Shown: in pieces, positions 9,547-19,117 of the stretch
Layout of the letters: every line of letters begins with the position of its first letter
Numbering within the stretch: position 1 is the first letter of the stretch
Source: CAWEBF01 sp963807235
Lineage (GTDB): Bacteria > Acidobacteriota > Vicinamibacteria > Vicinamibacterales > UBA2999
DNA length: 64,000 nucleotides
Assembly: GCA_963807235.1 (NCBI GenBank)
Contig: CAWEBF010000012.1
Location: 62,001-126,000 of the forward strand
Direction of reading: 5' to 3'
Translations under genes and position numbers: made by a program
Notes under the pieces: generated by a model
Told to the model about the DNA's origin: nothing
Database searches by the model: none
Seen by the model: the letters and a program-made list of their open reading frames with translations, nothing else

Positions 9547-10616
9547 CAGACCGGCAGCGGCGCATGCCGGCCGAGTGGGCGCCGCACCGCGCCACCTGGC
9601 TCAGCTGGCCTCATCACGAACCCGACTGGCCGGGCAAGCTGGGCCCCATTCCCTGGGTCTACGCGGAGATCGTCCGCGTGATCGCCGCGCACGAGCCCGT
9701 GGAGGTGTTGTGTCACGACGCCGCGGTGCGTGCGAGCGCGCAGGGCGCGCTGGAGGCGCACGGCGTGCCCGCCGGTCGCGTGCGCCTGCACGTGGTGCCG
9801 ACCGACCGGGTCTGGCTGCGCGACTCGGCCCCGACCGGTGTGTTCGACGAAGCCGGTCGCGTCGTGCTCATGAACTGGGCGTTCAACGGCTGGGCGAAGT
9901 ACGACAACTACACGCAGGACCTGGGCGTCGGCGCGGCAATGGCGCGCATCACCGGCCTGCCGCTCGAGCAGCCGACGCGGCCCGACACCGGGGAATCGGC
10001 TCGTGCTCGAGGGTGGCGGCATCGAGGTCAACGGCGAGGGCGTGGTGCTGGTCACCGAGGAGTGGCTGCTCAGCGACTCGCAGGTGCGCAACCCCGGACT
10101 CGGGCGCCGCGACTACGAGGCGGCGTTCGCGACCTGGCTGGGCGCGCCGCACACGATCTGGCTGGGCGAAGGCTGCGTCGGCGACGACACGCACGGGCAC
10201 GTGGACGACATCGCGCGGTTTGTCGGACCGGACACGGTGGTGCTGGCTGTCGAGCCGGACCCCGCCGACGACAACCACGCTCGCTCAGTCGACAACAAGC
10301 GGCGCCTGGAACTGGCGAGCGGCCAGCCCGGCGTGGGCCCGCTGCGCATCGTCGATCTCCCTTTCCCCGCGCCGTCACGATGCGTGGGGAACGCCTGCCG
10401 GCCAGCTACGCGAACTTCTACATCGGCAACGGCTTCGTGATCGTGCCGACGTTCAACGACGTCAACGACCGGGTCGCGCTGGACACACTGGCGCAGCTGA
10501 TGCCCGAGCGTTCGGTCGTGGGCATCCATGCGGTCGATCTCGTATGGGGACTGGGCACGTTACATTGCTTGACCCAGCAAGAGCCAGCGCCTCGCGCGCC
10601 GGTTCGTAGTTCGTAG
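9543..10616 (+). CDS. aguA: Agmatine deiminase (two frameshifts)
   Basis: Converts agmatine to N-carbamoylputrescine. Start GTG 9543 overlaps the aguB stop. Family blocks are present in order: MPAEWAPHRATWLSWPH, DRVWLRDSAPTGV, LEGGGIEVNGEG, a DTHGHVDDIARF segment with the catalytic His, and the C-terminal catalytic Cys in LGTLHCLTQQEPA. The frame shifts near 10000 (just before LEGGG) and near 10380 (before RLPASYANFYIGNGFV). The last residues (PVRSS) are already encoded by a seven-base repeat array. Confidence 0.88.
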   Translation: MTDRQRRMPAEWAPHRATWLSWPHHEPDWPGKLGPIPWVYAEIVRVIAAHEPVEVLCHDAAVRASAQGALEAHGVPAGRVRLHVVPTDRVWLRDSAPTGVFDEAGRVVLMNWAFNGWAKYDNYTQDLGVGAAMARITGLPLEQPTRPDTGESARARGWRHRGQRRGRGAGHRGVAAQRLAGAQPRTRAPRLRGGVRDLAGRAAHDLAGRRLRRRRHARARGRHRAVCRTGHGGAGCRAGPRRRQPRSLSRQQAAPGTGERPARRGPAAHRRSPFPRAVTMRGERLPASYANFYIGNGFVIVPTFNDVNDRVALDTLAQLMPERSVVGIHAVDLVWGLGTLHCLTQQEPAPRAPVRSS

Positions 10617-10676
10617 TTCGTCGTTCGTCGTGGAATTACGAACAACCACCAACTACCAACCACGAACTACCAACAT
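10602..10676. repeat. Seven-base tandem array, inverted halves
   Basis: The left half repeats gttcgta/gttcgtc four times; the right half repeats aaccacc/aactacc/aaccacg, so the two halves are roughly reverse complements and could fold back. It sits between the convergent ends of aguA and the TonB receptor and contributes the last codons of aguA. Confidence 0.7.
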
Positions 10677-12503
10677 CACGCTCGCTTTCGCGCCTGGCAT
10701 GTCCACGCCGGCGATCTCTTGATATCTGGCGTCGAAGAGGTTGGTTCCGTCGACCGCCACTTCAAACATCGTTGAGAGGTGGACGCTCAGGCGCGTGTCG
10801 AGCAGGACGTAGTCTTCGGAGCTGACGGCCACGGTGCCGTCGGGCTGTGAACGAGGGCGACGGCGGTCGCGGTATTCGAGGCGCGGTGTTATGCGAACGC
10901 GGCCGAACCGCGGCAGCACGGCGGTGGCCACGAACGAGCGCGGCGCGTAATCGAGCGCGTACCTCGAGAGCTGCGTCACCGACGGGGCCGATACGTCCAG
11001 GCCGGTGAACTCGGCACGCAGCAGCCCGTCGCGCGGCAGCGACCTCGACACTCCCAGCTCCACGCCGGTCGTGTCCACGTCTCGCACGTTGTAGGTCTGC
11101 CAGCGGACCGTGGTGTTCGGGCGTAGCCAGTCGATCACATTGGTGTCGGTCCTGCGGAACGCAACGGCATGCACCATCCAGTCGCGCCCCAGGAACACGT
11201 CGGCGCCACCCTCCTCGGCCCACGCACTCTCTGGCCCCACCTCGGCACGCGCCAGGTTGGCGGGGTCCGAGTAGTACCGCTCAGTGAAGGTGGGCACGCG
11301 GAACGCTCGCGCCGCGGATGCCCGCAGCCGGACCCGTCCGGAGGCCCACCAGCCTACGCCGAACGACGGATTCCAGGCAGTGCCGAACTCGTCGTAGCGG
11401 TCCGCGCGCAAAGAGGCATCCACATGCAGGGACCGCCCCACCTGATGACGCCACTCGGCAAAGCCGCTCACACGCGACAGCTCGTGGTCGCCGAGGTTCG
11501 TCGAGCGGATCCAGTCCTGGCCCACCTCGGTTCCGGCTGTCACCGTTCCGCCAGGGATGCGCCGCGTGGCGACTAGCGTGCCGATCGCGGCATGGGTCCG
11601 ATGCCGGTTGTCCGACAGCTCGGGCCGGGTCTGGTTGAAGACGAAGCGGTCCCCGTGGGTGCGATACGAGCCCACCGTGGCGAACGACCATCCGGCGCGG
11701 GCGCCAATCGAATGATTCAGCGACAACAGGGTCTGGTTCGTCCATTCGCGCGAGGGCGCGTTGCCGCCGTAGAAGTTGTTGGCCCCGAACTCCTTGCCCA
11801 TCCACGACGCCGTCGCACGCGTCCGCTCACCCAAGGAGGTCTGGGCCCGGGCCGACGTGGTGACGAAGTCGCGGTCGTACATGAAACCGCCGGACCGCTC
11901 GGATGAAACCGAGAGCACGTGGCTGGCTCGGGCGTCGCCAGCGCCCCACTGCGTGCGGCCGCCCACCAGTCCGTGCGCGCCCGCGAACGCAGCGGCGGTC
12001 GAGTCGGCCCTTCGGCGGGTGATGACGTTGATCGTGCCCCCGAACGCGTCGGCTCCAAAAAGCGAGGCCCCGGGACCGTGCAGCACCTCGATTCGCTCCA
12101 CGGCGTCGAGCGGCACGGGGATGTCTCCATTGTGGTGCCCGGACTGCACGTCGTTGAGCCGCACGCCGTCCACCAGCACCAGCACCTGGCCGAACCCGGC
12201 GCCCCTGACGGCGAAGTCGGTTTGCAGCCCACGCTCGCCCCGCGCCCGGACGTCCACCGAAGCAGCCGTTCGCAACACGTCCGCGATGCTGAAAGCCGGA
12301 AGGGCGGCAATCTGGTCGCGCGTGATGACGGTCAGCGTCCGGCTGGTGGCACCGAGTTCGACTGGAGTGACGGCCGCCGTGACGACCACGGTCTGGCGAT
12401 AGACGTCCTGTGCTGAACTCGGCCCGGCGAGGAGGAGCCACACGAGAGCCGCCCCCCATGCCTTCGTGTGGCGACTGACGGTCGGACGAGAGAGCTGCAC
12501 CAT
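10653..12503 (-). CDS. TonB-dependent outer-membrane receptor, BtuB-like
   Basis: 616 residues from ATG 12503 (MVQLSRPTVSRH..., signal peptide ending near GPSSAQD). A more upstream start is possible but would put charged residues before the signal. The plug domain (about 40-150) is complete: a TonB-box-like QTVVVTA, ADVLRTAASVDVRARG, VLVLVDGVRLNDVQ, IEVLHGPGASLFGADAFGG and TINVITRR. The rest is an alternating beta-barrel ending in VRGW with a C-terminal aromatic. Such receptors import cobalamin, siderophores or sugars; the substrate cannot be read. No cobalamin riboswitch-like element is evident in the 138 bases upstream. Confidence 0.85.
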   Translation of the reverse strand: MVQLSRPTVSRHTKAWGAALVWLLLAGPSSAQDVYRQTVVVTAAVTPVELGATSRTLTVITRDQIAALPAFSIADVLRTAASVDVRARGERGLQTDFAVRGAGFGQVLVLVDGVRLNDVQSGHHNGDIPVPLDAVERIEVLHGPGASLFGADAFGGTINVITRRRADSTAAAFAGAHGLVGGRTQWGAGDARASHVLSVSSERSGGFMYDRDFVTTSARAQTSLGERTRATASWMGKEFGANNFYGGNAPSREWTNQTLLSLNHSIGARAGWSFATVGSYRTHGDRFVFNQTRPELSDNRHRTHAAIGTLVATRRIPGGTVTAGTEVGQDWIRSTNLGDHELSRVSGFAEWRHQVGRSLHVDASLRADRYDEFGTAWNPSFGVGWWASGRVRLRASAARAFRVPTFTERYYSDPANLARAEVGPESAWAEEGGADVFLGRDWMVHAVAFRRTDTNVIDWLRPNTTVRWQTYNVRDVDTTGVELGVSRSLPRDGLLRAEFTGLDVSAPSVTQLSRYALDYAPRSFVATAVLPRFGRVRITPRLEYRDRRRPRSQPDGTVAVSSEDYVLLDTRLSVHLSTMFEVAVDGTNLFDARYQEIAGVDMPGAKASVMLVVRGW

Positions 12504-12641
12504 AGGCGAATTCGATAATCCTGCCGCGCTCGATAAGGCTTGTGCAACTTCGGGCATCCGAGTCCGGTTGCAGTTTTCCACCAATCAGACCAAACTTTGC
12601 TTCGTCAGAGCCGGTTCGGGACCAACCCTAGGAGGAAGCGA

Positions 12642-15600
12642 ATGATACGAGTATAGCGAGAACTGGGGCCGCATTGGCAGCGTTGGTGTTGCTGCCAGCC
12701 GTGGCGTTTGCCCAGGCCTCGATCACGGGAGTCGTCAGGGACACCTCGGGCGCCGTTCTTCCGGGCGTGACTGTGGAAGCGGCCAGCCCCGCCATTATCG
12801 AAAAGGTCCGGACGGCCGTCACGGACGGAAACGGCCAGTACCGGATTACGGAGCTCCGGCCCGGCGCCTACACGGTGACCTTCACCCTGCCAGGCTTCAA
12901 CGCGGTCAAGCGTGACGGCATCAATCTGACAGGTGCCTTCACCGCCTCGGTCGACGCGGAACTCCGCGTCGGCGCGCTGGAAGAAACCATCACGGTCACG
13001 GGCGAAGCGCCGATCGTGGACGTGCAGAGCGCCACTCGCCAGCGCGTGATGGATGCGGACACCATCACCGCCCTGCCCACCGGCCGCAACATGTTCGAGT
13101 TGGGCGTGCTGATTCCGGGCGCCTCGTTGACCGGCGGTCTGGCCAACCAGAACGTGGGCGGCGCGCTCGGGCCCGAAACGCGGTCGCTCGTCGTGCACGG
13201 CGGACGGCAGGACGAACAGCGCTTCATGATGAACGGCGTGTCGCTGAGCTCGATGATCGGCGGCGGCTGGGGTGGCGGCGCCATTCCGAACGCGACCGGC
13301 GTGCAGGAGATGGTGTTCGATACCGCGGCCGTAGACGCCTCGTTGGCCACGGGCGGCGTGCGCATCAACTTCATCGCCCGCGAAGGCGGCAACCAGTACC
13401 ACGGCAGCTTCTTCGGCAACTTCGCCAATAGCTCCATGCAAGGCGACAACGTCGATGCCGACCTGCTCCGCCAGAACCCGCGCCTGGCCAACCCCGGCGG
13501 CGTGGACAAGAACTGGGACTTCAACCCCGGCTTCGGTGGCCCGATCAAGAAAGACAAGCTCTGGTTCTTCGCCAGCGGCCGCTCGCAGGGCGCCTACTTG
13601 TTCGCGGCGGGGATGTTCTTCAACCAGAACGCCAACAACCCGGCGCGGTTCGACTACGTAGCCGATCCGAGCCAGCCAGCGTCTCTCGAGAAGAAGTGGA
13701 CGGATTACCAGGTGCGGCTGTCCTGGCAGGTGAACCCGAAGAACAAGATCGGCGTGACCTACCAGCAGCAGATCTTCTGCGCGTGCCACGACGCCATCAA
13801 CGCGACGACAGCGCCCGAGGCGGCGACCGATCGACGCTTCCCCGTCCAGCGGCCGGTGCTGCTCGACTGGACGTCACCGCTGACCAACAAGATCCTGATC
13901 GAAGCCAGCGGCATCCACCGTGTGGAGCGCTGGGGCAACATGCACCTGCAGACCAAGGGCCTGACCCTCGATCCACAGATGATCGGGATCCAGGAGCAGG
14001 GCGGCGCGATTCCCAACCTCCAGTACCGGGGCCGCGTCGGCACCTACAACAACTCGTGGAACAACAACTTCCACTGGCGCTTCAACACCTCCTACATCAC
14101 GGGCTCGCACGCGTTCAAGGTGGGGGCCAACGACGCCCTCGGCTATCACGACAACGAGACCTACGCGCTGAACCCGCTGCAGTACCGGTTCCTCAACAGC
14201 GTGCCGAACCAGATTACGCAGCGCACGCTGCCGGTGACGCAGAAGGTTCGCGTGTACCACGACTTCGGACTGTTCGTGCAGGACAAGTGGACGCTGAACC
14301 GGGTCACGATCTCGGCCGGGTTGCGCTACGACAACTTCATCCAGGGCTTCCCTGAGCAGGAGTTGACCAACTCGCTGTACGCGCCGAACCGCGCTCGCAC
14401 GATCCCGAAGCAGGACAACCTGAACTACAGGGACATCACGCCGAAATTCCAGATGGGATGGGACGTGTTCGGCACGGGCAGGACGGCCGTGAAGGTCACC
14501 TTGAACAAGTACCTCCAGGGCCTGGGGACGACGGGACCGCTCACCGGCACGCCGAACCCGATCAACAACCTGGCCAACGTGGTCACGCGCGCGTGGACCG
14601 ATGCCAACAACAACAAGAACCCGGATTGCAACCTGGGTATCTTCACCGTGCAGGACAACCGCGCCAGCGGCGGCGACTTTTGCGACGTCGTAAGCGACCT
14701 CCGCTTCGGCGGCGGCATCCCCTCCACGGCCTACGACCCGGATCTGATGAACGGCTGGGGCAAGCGCAACTACAACTGGGAGTACTCGACGGGCATCCAG
14801 CACGAGATCCTGCCGCGCGTCTCCCTTGACGTGAGCTACTTCCGCCGCTCGTACCGGCAACTTCCTGGTCACCGACAACCGCCTGGTCACGGCGGCCGAC
14901 TACACGCCGTTCAGCGTGATCGCGCCGCTCGATCCGCGCCTGCCCGACGGCGGCGGATACACGGTGCCGGGCCACCAGAACCTGGTGCCGGCCAAGAACG
15001 GCCAGGTCGACAACATCGTGAGGCTCGCGAAGAACTACGGCGACCAGTACGAGCACTGGAACGGCGTGGACATTTCCGCGAACGCCCGGCTGGGCAACGG
15101 CGTGTTCCTCTCGGGCGGCACGAGCACCGGCCGCACGTCGACGGACAACTGCGACATCATCGACGACGTCCCGGAGACGATTCTCTCGGTCGCCGCGAAC
15201 GCGCCCAACCTGCCGTTCTGTCACGTGGACACCAACTGGCTGACGCAGGCGAAGGGCTCGGCCTCCTACACGCTGCCGAAGATCGCTGTCCAGGTCTCGG
15301 GCACCTACCAGTTCCTGCCGGGTCCTGAGTTGGCAGCCAACTGGGCGGTCAACAGCACGCAGGTCATCGGGCTCGGACGGCCGCTGACAGGCGGCAACCA
15401 GACGGTGAACATCGTCAACCCAGGCTCGATGTATGGGGAGTCCCTCCACCAGCTCGACCTGCGCTTCTCGAAGTTGCTCCGGTTCGGCAACACACGGACG
15501 ATGCTCAACTTCGATCTCTACAACGCCACCAACTCCAGCACGATCCTGACCTACAACAACGGGTTCGTGCCGTTGGCGACAGGCGGAGCGAACTGGATCC

Positions 15601-15659
15601 AGCCGAACTCGATCCTGCAGGCGCGGTTCTTCAAGATAGGGGCGCAATTCGATTTTTAA
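12642..15659 (+). CDS. Oar-like TonB-dependent receptor with CarboxypepD_reg domain (frame-broken)
   Basis: About 1000 residues. An AGGAGG ribosome-binding site at 12630-12635 precedes ATG 12642, but that frame stops after MIRV; inserting one base near 12654 gives MIRVLARTGAALAALVLLP, a normal signal peptide continuing into QASITGVVRDTSGAVLPG. Residues about 25-105 form the carboxypeptidase-regulatory beta-sandwich, followed by a plug with LPTGRNMFELGVLIPGA and a long barrel ending in FKIGAQFDF. A second frameshift lies near 14860 (YFRRSYGNFLVTDNRLV resumes). Oar-like proteins abound in Acidobacteriota and may take up polymers; the substrate is unknown. Confidence 0.82.
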
Positions 15660-15660
15660 G

Positions 15661-15698
15661 GGCTCCAGGCTCCGGGCTACAGGCTACAGGCCTGGAGG
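15661..15698. repeat. Seven-base tandem array (ggctcca-type)
   Basis: Units ggctcca, ggctccg, ggctaca, ggctaca, ggcctgg directly follow the receptor stop codon and precede the terminator. Confidence 0.65.
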
Positions 15699-15707
15699 GC
15701 GGAACTG

Positions 15708-15744
15708 AGGCGGGTCCTGGGAAACCAGGACCCGCCTTTTTGTT
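15708..15744 (+). terminator. Intrinsic terminator after the Oar-like receptor
   Basis: Perfect 13-bp stem aggcgggtcctgg / ccaggacccgcct with GAAA tetraloop, followed by ttttgttt. This is a textbook rho-independent terminator for the receptor gene and argues that the ABC ATPase starts after it (GTG 15764), not at the in-frame TTG 15740. Confidence 0.9.
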
Positions 15745-15763
15745 TGCGGCACACAATATCGAC

Positions 15764-16513
15764 GTGACCAATGTCGCCGTGCGCTGCACGGATCTCGTGA
15801 AGCGCTACGGGCCGGTGATCGCCGTCGACGGGTTGTCGCTGGCGGTCGAAGCCGGCGAATGCTTCGGCCTGCTCGGTCCCAACGGCGCCGGCAAGACGAC
15901 GACCATCGAGATCCTCGAGGGCCTGCTGCCGCCAGACGCCGGCCACGTCGAGGTGCTCGGCCTGGGCTGGTCGTCGCATGAAAGCGAGCTGCGGCAGCGG
16001 CTCGGCATCCAGCTGCAGGAAACGCAGCTGACCGACAAGCTGACGGTCGAGGAAACGGTGCGCCTCTTCCGGTCCTTCTATCACCAGGGCCCCGACGTCG
16101 GCGCGCTCGTGGAGCTGGTGGGGCTGTCCAGCAAGCGGACCTCCCTTGTCGTGCACTTGTCCGGTGGCCAGAAGCAGCGGCTGTCGATCGCCTGCGCGCT
16201 GGCCGGGGAGCCCGACCTGCTGTTCCTCGACGAGCCCACCACGGGGCTCGATCCGCAGTCGCGGCGCCAGTTGTGGGACGTGCTGGGAGCGTTCCGGCAG
16301 AAAGGCGGCACGGTCCTCCTCACCACGCACTACATGGACGAGGCCGAGGCGTTGTGCGACCGCGTGGCCATCGTGGACCACGGGCGGATCATCGCGCAAG
16401 ACACCCCCAAGGCCCTCATCACGGCGCTCGGCGCACCGAAGGTCGTGACTCACGAGGGCACGCTCGAAGACGTGTTCATGTCGCTGACCGGACGCCATCT
16501 GAGGGACGAGTAG
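15764..16513 (+). CDS. ABC-2 type transporter ATP-binding protein
   Basis: 249 residues. Walker A is GPNGAGKTTT, the Q-loop region QLQETQLTD, the signature LSGGQKQRLS, Walker B LLFLDEPTTGLDP and the switch His in TTHYMDEAE. The start GTG 15764 is preferred because the alternative lies inside the terminator hairpin. With the permease downstream it forms an ABC-2 exporter of the drug/polymer/lipid type. The substrate is not evident; it lies 7 kb from the lasso cluster and a link is only speculative. Confidence 0.9.
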   Translation: MTNVAVRCTDLVKRYGPVIAVDGLSLAVEAGECFGLLGPNGAGKTTTIEILEGLLPPDAGHVEVLGLGWSSHESELRQRLGIQLQETQLTDKLTVEETVRLFRSFYHQGPDVGALVELVGLSSKRTSLVVHLSGGQKQRLSIACALAGEPDLLFLDEPTTGLDPQSRRQLWDVLGAFRQKGGTVLLTTHYMDEAEALCDRVAIVDHGRIIAQDTPKALITALGAPKVVTHEGTLEDVFMSLTGRHLRDE

Positions 16514-16587
16514 TGAGGCTCCGCCCTGGTTCGGAATGGCTCCGCCTCACTACTGGCAGTGTCTTTTTGCCCCGCCTTCGGCGGGGC
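16509..16587. repeat. Two-hairpin intergenic repeat, copy A
   Basis: First stem agtagtgaggc (16509-16519) / gcctcactact (16544-16554); spacer containing gcagtgtct; second stem gccccgcc-ttc-ggcggggc (16569-16587). The same architecture and spacer recur at 23463-23539. It overlaps the stop of the ATPase gene and lies before the permease gene. Confidence 0.8.
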
Positions 16588-16612
16588 GGGCCGTCTTGAC
16601 CCGAAGAGACTG

Positions 16613-17689
16613 ATGCACATGGACGGCATCGAGCCGGTCAAGACGGCAACGCGCGGTGGCGCGCGTCATCCGCTCGTCGAGCTGACGCAGGCGCGGGTCC
16701 TCGAGTTCTTTCGCGAGCCCGAGGCCATGTTCTGGGCGTTCGTGTTTCCGCTGGTGCTGACGCTCGCGCTGGCGGCGGCGTTCCCGTCGGCCGGCGATCG
16801 GCCGATCGTCGTCGGACTGGCGCAAGGCCCGCAAGGTCCGGCCACGCGGCGCGCGCTGGAGGCAGCACCCGGGTTGCGCGTGGTGGACCTGACGCCGGAC
16901 CAGGAGCGCGGGGCGCTGAGGGACGGCGTCGTGCACATCGTGGTCGTGCCTGCCGACCCGCCGACCTACCGGTACGACGCCTCGCAGGACGAAAGCCACC
17001 GTGCTCGCCTCGCAGTCGACGACGCGCTGAAGCGGGCGGCGGGGCGCGTGGATCCGTGGGACGCCGTGCAGGAGCGCGTCACGGTGCCGGGTTCGCGCTA
17101 CGTGGACTGGCTGATCCCGGGACTCATCGGGATGGGCATCATGACCAACGGCATGTGGGCGGTGGCGTTTCCCATCGTCAATGCCCGGCTGCGGAAGCTC
17201 CTCAAGCGCTTCATGGCCAGCCCGATGAAGCGGTGGGAGTATCTGCTGGCGCAGGTGCTGGGCCGAATGGTCTTCCTGGCCCCTGAGGCCACGTTGCCAC
17301 TGGCGTTCGGGAGCCTGGTGCTGGGCTTGCCGATCTTGGGAACCTATGCGGCCATCGCCGTCGTGGTGCTGGTGGGAGCGCTGGCATTCGGCGCGATCGG
17401 GCTCCTGTTGGGCAGCCGCGCGCGCACCATCGAAGCCGTGTCCGGACTGGTGAACGCGTTCCAGCTGCCGATGTGGCTTCTCAGCGGCGTGTTCTTCTCT
17501 TACGCCAACTTCCCCGCGTGGCTCCAGCCGGTCATCCACGCGCTGCCGCTGACCGCGCTGAACGACGCGTTGCGTGCCGTGATCCTGGACGGAGCCAGCC
17601 TCGCTCAGGTATGGGGCGAGATGGCACTGGTGAGCACTTGGGGTGCAGTGTCTTTCGGACTTGCGCTAAAGCTGTTCCGTTGGCGTTAG
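16613..17689 (+). CDS. ABC-2 type transporter permease
   Basis: 358 residues from ATG 16613 (a second ATG six bases later is also possible). One N-terminal helix (AMFWAFVFPLVLTLALAAAF), a large extracytoplasmic domain (about 55-160), then five helices including YVDWLIPGLIGMGIMTNGMW, typical of the ABC2_membrane_3 topology, and the YANFPAWLQPVIHALPLTALNDALR segment conserved in these permeases. It pairs with the upstream ATPase. Confidence 0.87.
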   Translation: MHMDGIEPVKTATRGGARHPLVELTQARVLEFFREPEAMFWAFVFPLVLTLALAAAFPSAGDRPIVVGLAQGPQGPATRRALEAAPGLRVVDLTPDQERGALRDGVVHIVVVPADPPTYRYDASQDESHRARLAVDDALKRAAGRVDPWDAVQERVTVPGSRYVDWLIPGLIGMGIMTNGMWAVAFPIVNARLRKLLKRFMASPMKRWEYLLAQVLGRMVFLAPEATLPLAFGSLVLGLPILGTYAAIAVVVLVGALAFGAIGLLLGSRARTIEAVSGLVNAFQLPMWLLSGVFFSYANFPAWLQPVIHALPLTALNDALRAVILDGASLAQVWGEMALVSTWGAVSFGLALKLFRWR

Positions 17690-17697
17690 TGAGGCCT

Positions 17698-17720
17698 GGA
17701 GCCTAGAGCCCAGAGCCCTA
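17698..17720. repeat. Short seven-base array (gagccca-type)
   Basis: Roughly three units, ggagcct, agagccc, agagccc, between the convergent ends of the ABC permease and the YdcZ-like gene. Confidence 0.5.
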
Positions 17721-17732
17721 ACTCCTTCCCCG

Positions 17733-18164
17733 TCATGAGCAAATGCCGGCGAGCAGCAAGGCGGCACCGAGCAGGCGCAACGGTGACAGGCGGATCACCG
17801 GTCCTCCCAACCAGCCGTGGTGATCGAGCACCAGCGCCATCAGCATCTGGCCGACGGTGATCGACGCCAGGGTCAGCGCCGTCCCCATCCTCGGCGTCAG
17901 CACGATGCTGACCACGATGAAGGTCGCGCCAAATGCCCCGCCGGTCCAGACCCACCACGGGGCGCGCGGCACCTCGCCGAACGTGGGCGACGGTTGGCGT
18001 GTGACAACCGCGAGCAAGGCCAGCAGCAGCAGCCCGACAACGAACTGTCCGATTGCCGCCCAGAGCGGTCCGCCCAGCACGACGCGCAGACGAGCGTTGA
18101 TCAATGACTGAACGGCAACACCGGCGCCGGTTACCAACGCCAGAGCGATATATAAGCTGCTCAC
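17733..18164 (-). CDS. DMT-superfamily YdcZ-like membrane protein
   Basis: 143 residues from GTG 18164, preceded by GGAG. Five hydrophobic helices; conserved features of the YdcZ/DUF606 family are visible: QSLINARLRVVLGGPLWAA near the N-terminus, WVWTGGAFGATFIV in the middle and LGAALLLAGI at the end. Length matches the family (about 145). Members are half-size transporters that probably work as dimers; substrate unknown. Confidence 0.75.
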   Translation of the reverse strand: MSSLYIALALVTGAGVAVQSLINARLRVVLGGPLWAAIGQFVVGLLLLALLAVVTRQPSPTFGEVPRAPWWVWTGGAFGATFIVVSIVLTPRMGTALTLASITVGQMLMALVLDHHGWLGGPVIRLSPLRLLGAALLLAGICS

Positions 18165-18235
18165 TACACTCCTCGGCTTGCGTTCATCATATAGAATCCG
18201 GCGCAGCCGGACGGGTCCGGGCACGAGGTAAAACC

Positions 18236-19106
18236 ATGGTCGTACGAACCCTGCTCGTTCTGCTGGCCGCCCTGTCCGCAAGCCAGGCCTTCGCCCAAGT
18301 GGACATCTCCGGCGATTGGGCGTCGCGCGTGCACGAAGATCAGCCGCACCGCGCGCCTGGCGCGGAACTGGGCGACTACACCGGGCTGCCGATCAACGAT
18401 GCCGCGCGGCAGAAGGCGTCGCACTGGGATGCGTCGATCCTGGCCCTGCCCGAGCGCATGGCGCAGCCTCACCCGGGTGTCTACTTCATGCGTGGTCCCG
18501 GTCCCAACATGCGCGTCGCGAAACGCTTCGACGCGGTGACTCACCAACTGGTTGCGCTACACGCTCGAGGGCGTGTTCGGGCGCAACGATCGCATCATCT
18601 GGATGGACGGCCGCCCGCACCCGTCCCCCAATGCGGAGCACACGTGGGAAGGGTTCTCGACCGGCAAGGTCGTGGGCAACCAGCTGATCATCGAGACGAC
18701 GCACCTGAAATACGGCGTGATCCAGCGCAACGGCGTGCCCGCCAGCACGAAAGCAAAGATGACCGAGCACTTCATCCGCCACGGCGATCAGATGGTGCTC
18801 GTGTCGATCGTGGACGACCCCGTCTATCTGGAGGAACCGTTCATCCGGACGTCACACTGGGTGCGCAGCTCGAACATCGTGCCCGACCAGCGGTGGCTGT
18901 TCGAGATCGTGGATGAAGTCGCCGGCCACTCACTCGGTTACGTGCCGCACTACCCGTTCGGCACCAGGCAGGACAGTTTCGCTATCCGGCACGGTCTGCC
19001 GTTCGAAACCACGCAGGGCGGCAAGGCCACGACGTATCCGGAATACGAACAGACCATCCGGCAGCTGATGCAGTCGGCGGGCGCCCCGCGCCCGACCGCG
19101 CGCTGA
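18236..19106 (+). CDS. Secreted protein of an Acidobacteria-type family (one frameshift)
   Basis: ATG 18236 gives a signal peptide (LLVLLAALSASQAFAQ) followed by VDISGDWASRVHED. Frame change near 18545; the rest reads MRYTLEGVFGRNDRIIWMDG, HTWEGFSTGKVVGNQLII, ETTHLKYGVIQRNGVPAS and DDPVYLEEPFIRTSHW. These phrases recur in secreted proteins found in many copies in Acidobacteriota genomes and resemble the gene at 60729-61860. The fold is probably beta-rich (lipocalin-like). Function unknown. It is followed by two more secreted-protein genes on the same strand. Confidence 0.7.
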
Positions 19107-19117
19107 GGAGGCAGGTC

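Noticed and set aside
10602..10676. CRISPR-like array
   Set aside because: Seven-base units without spacers and no cas genes; a simple tandem array.
12504..12641. Cobalamin riboswitch before the BtuB-like receptor
   Set aside because: I find no B12-box-like sequence or matching stems in the 138 bases upstream.
12605..15647. Two or three long minus-strand frames opposite the Oar-like receptor
   Set aside because: The plus strand encodes a signal peptide, carboxypeptidase-regulatory domain and beta-barrel; the minus frames have no domains.
15740..15763. TTG start for the ABC ATPase
   Set aside because: It lies within the T-tract of the terminator hairpin; the GTG at 15764 gives a normal N-terminus.
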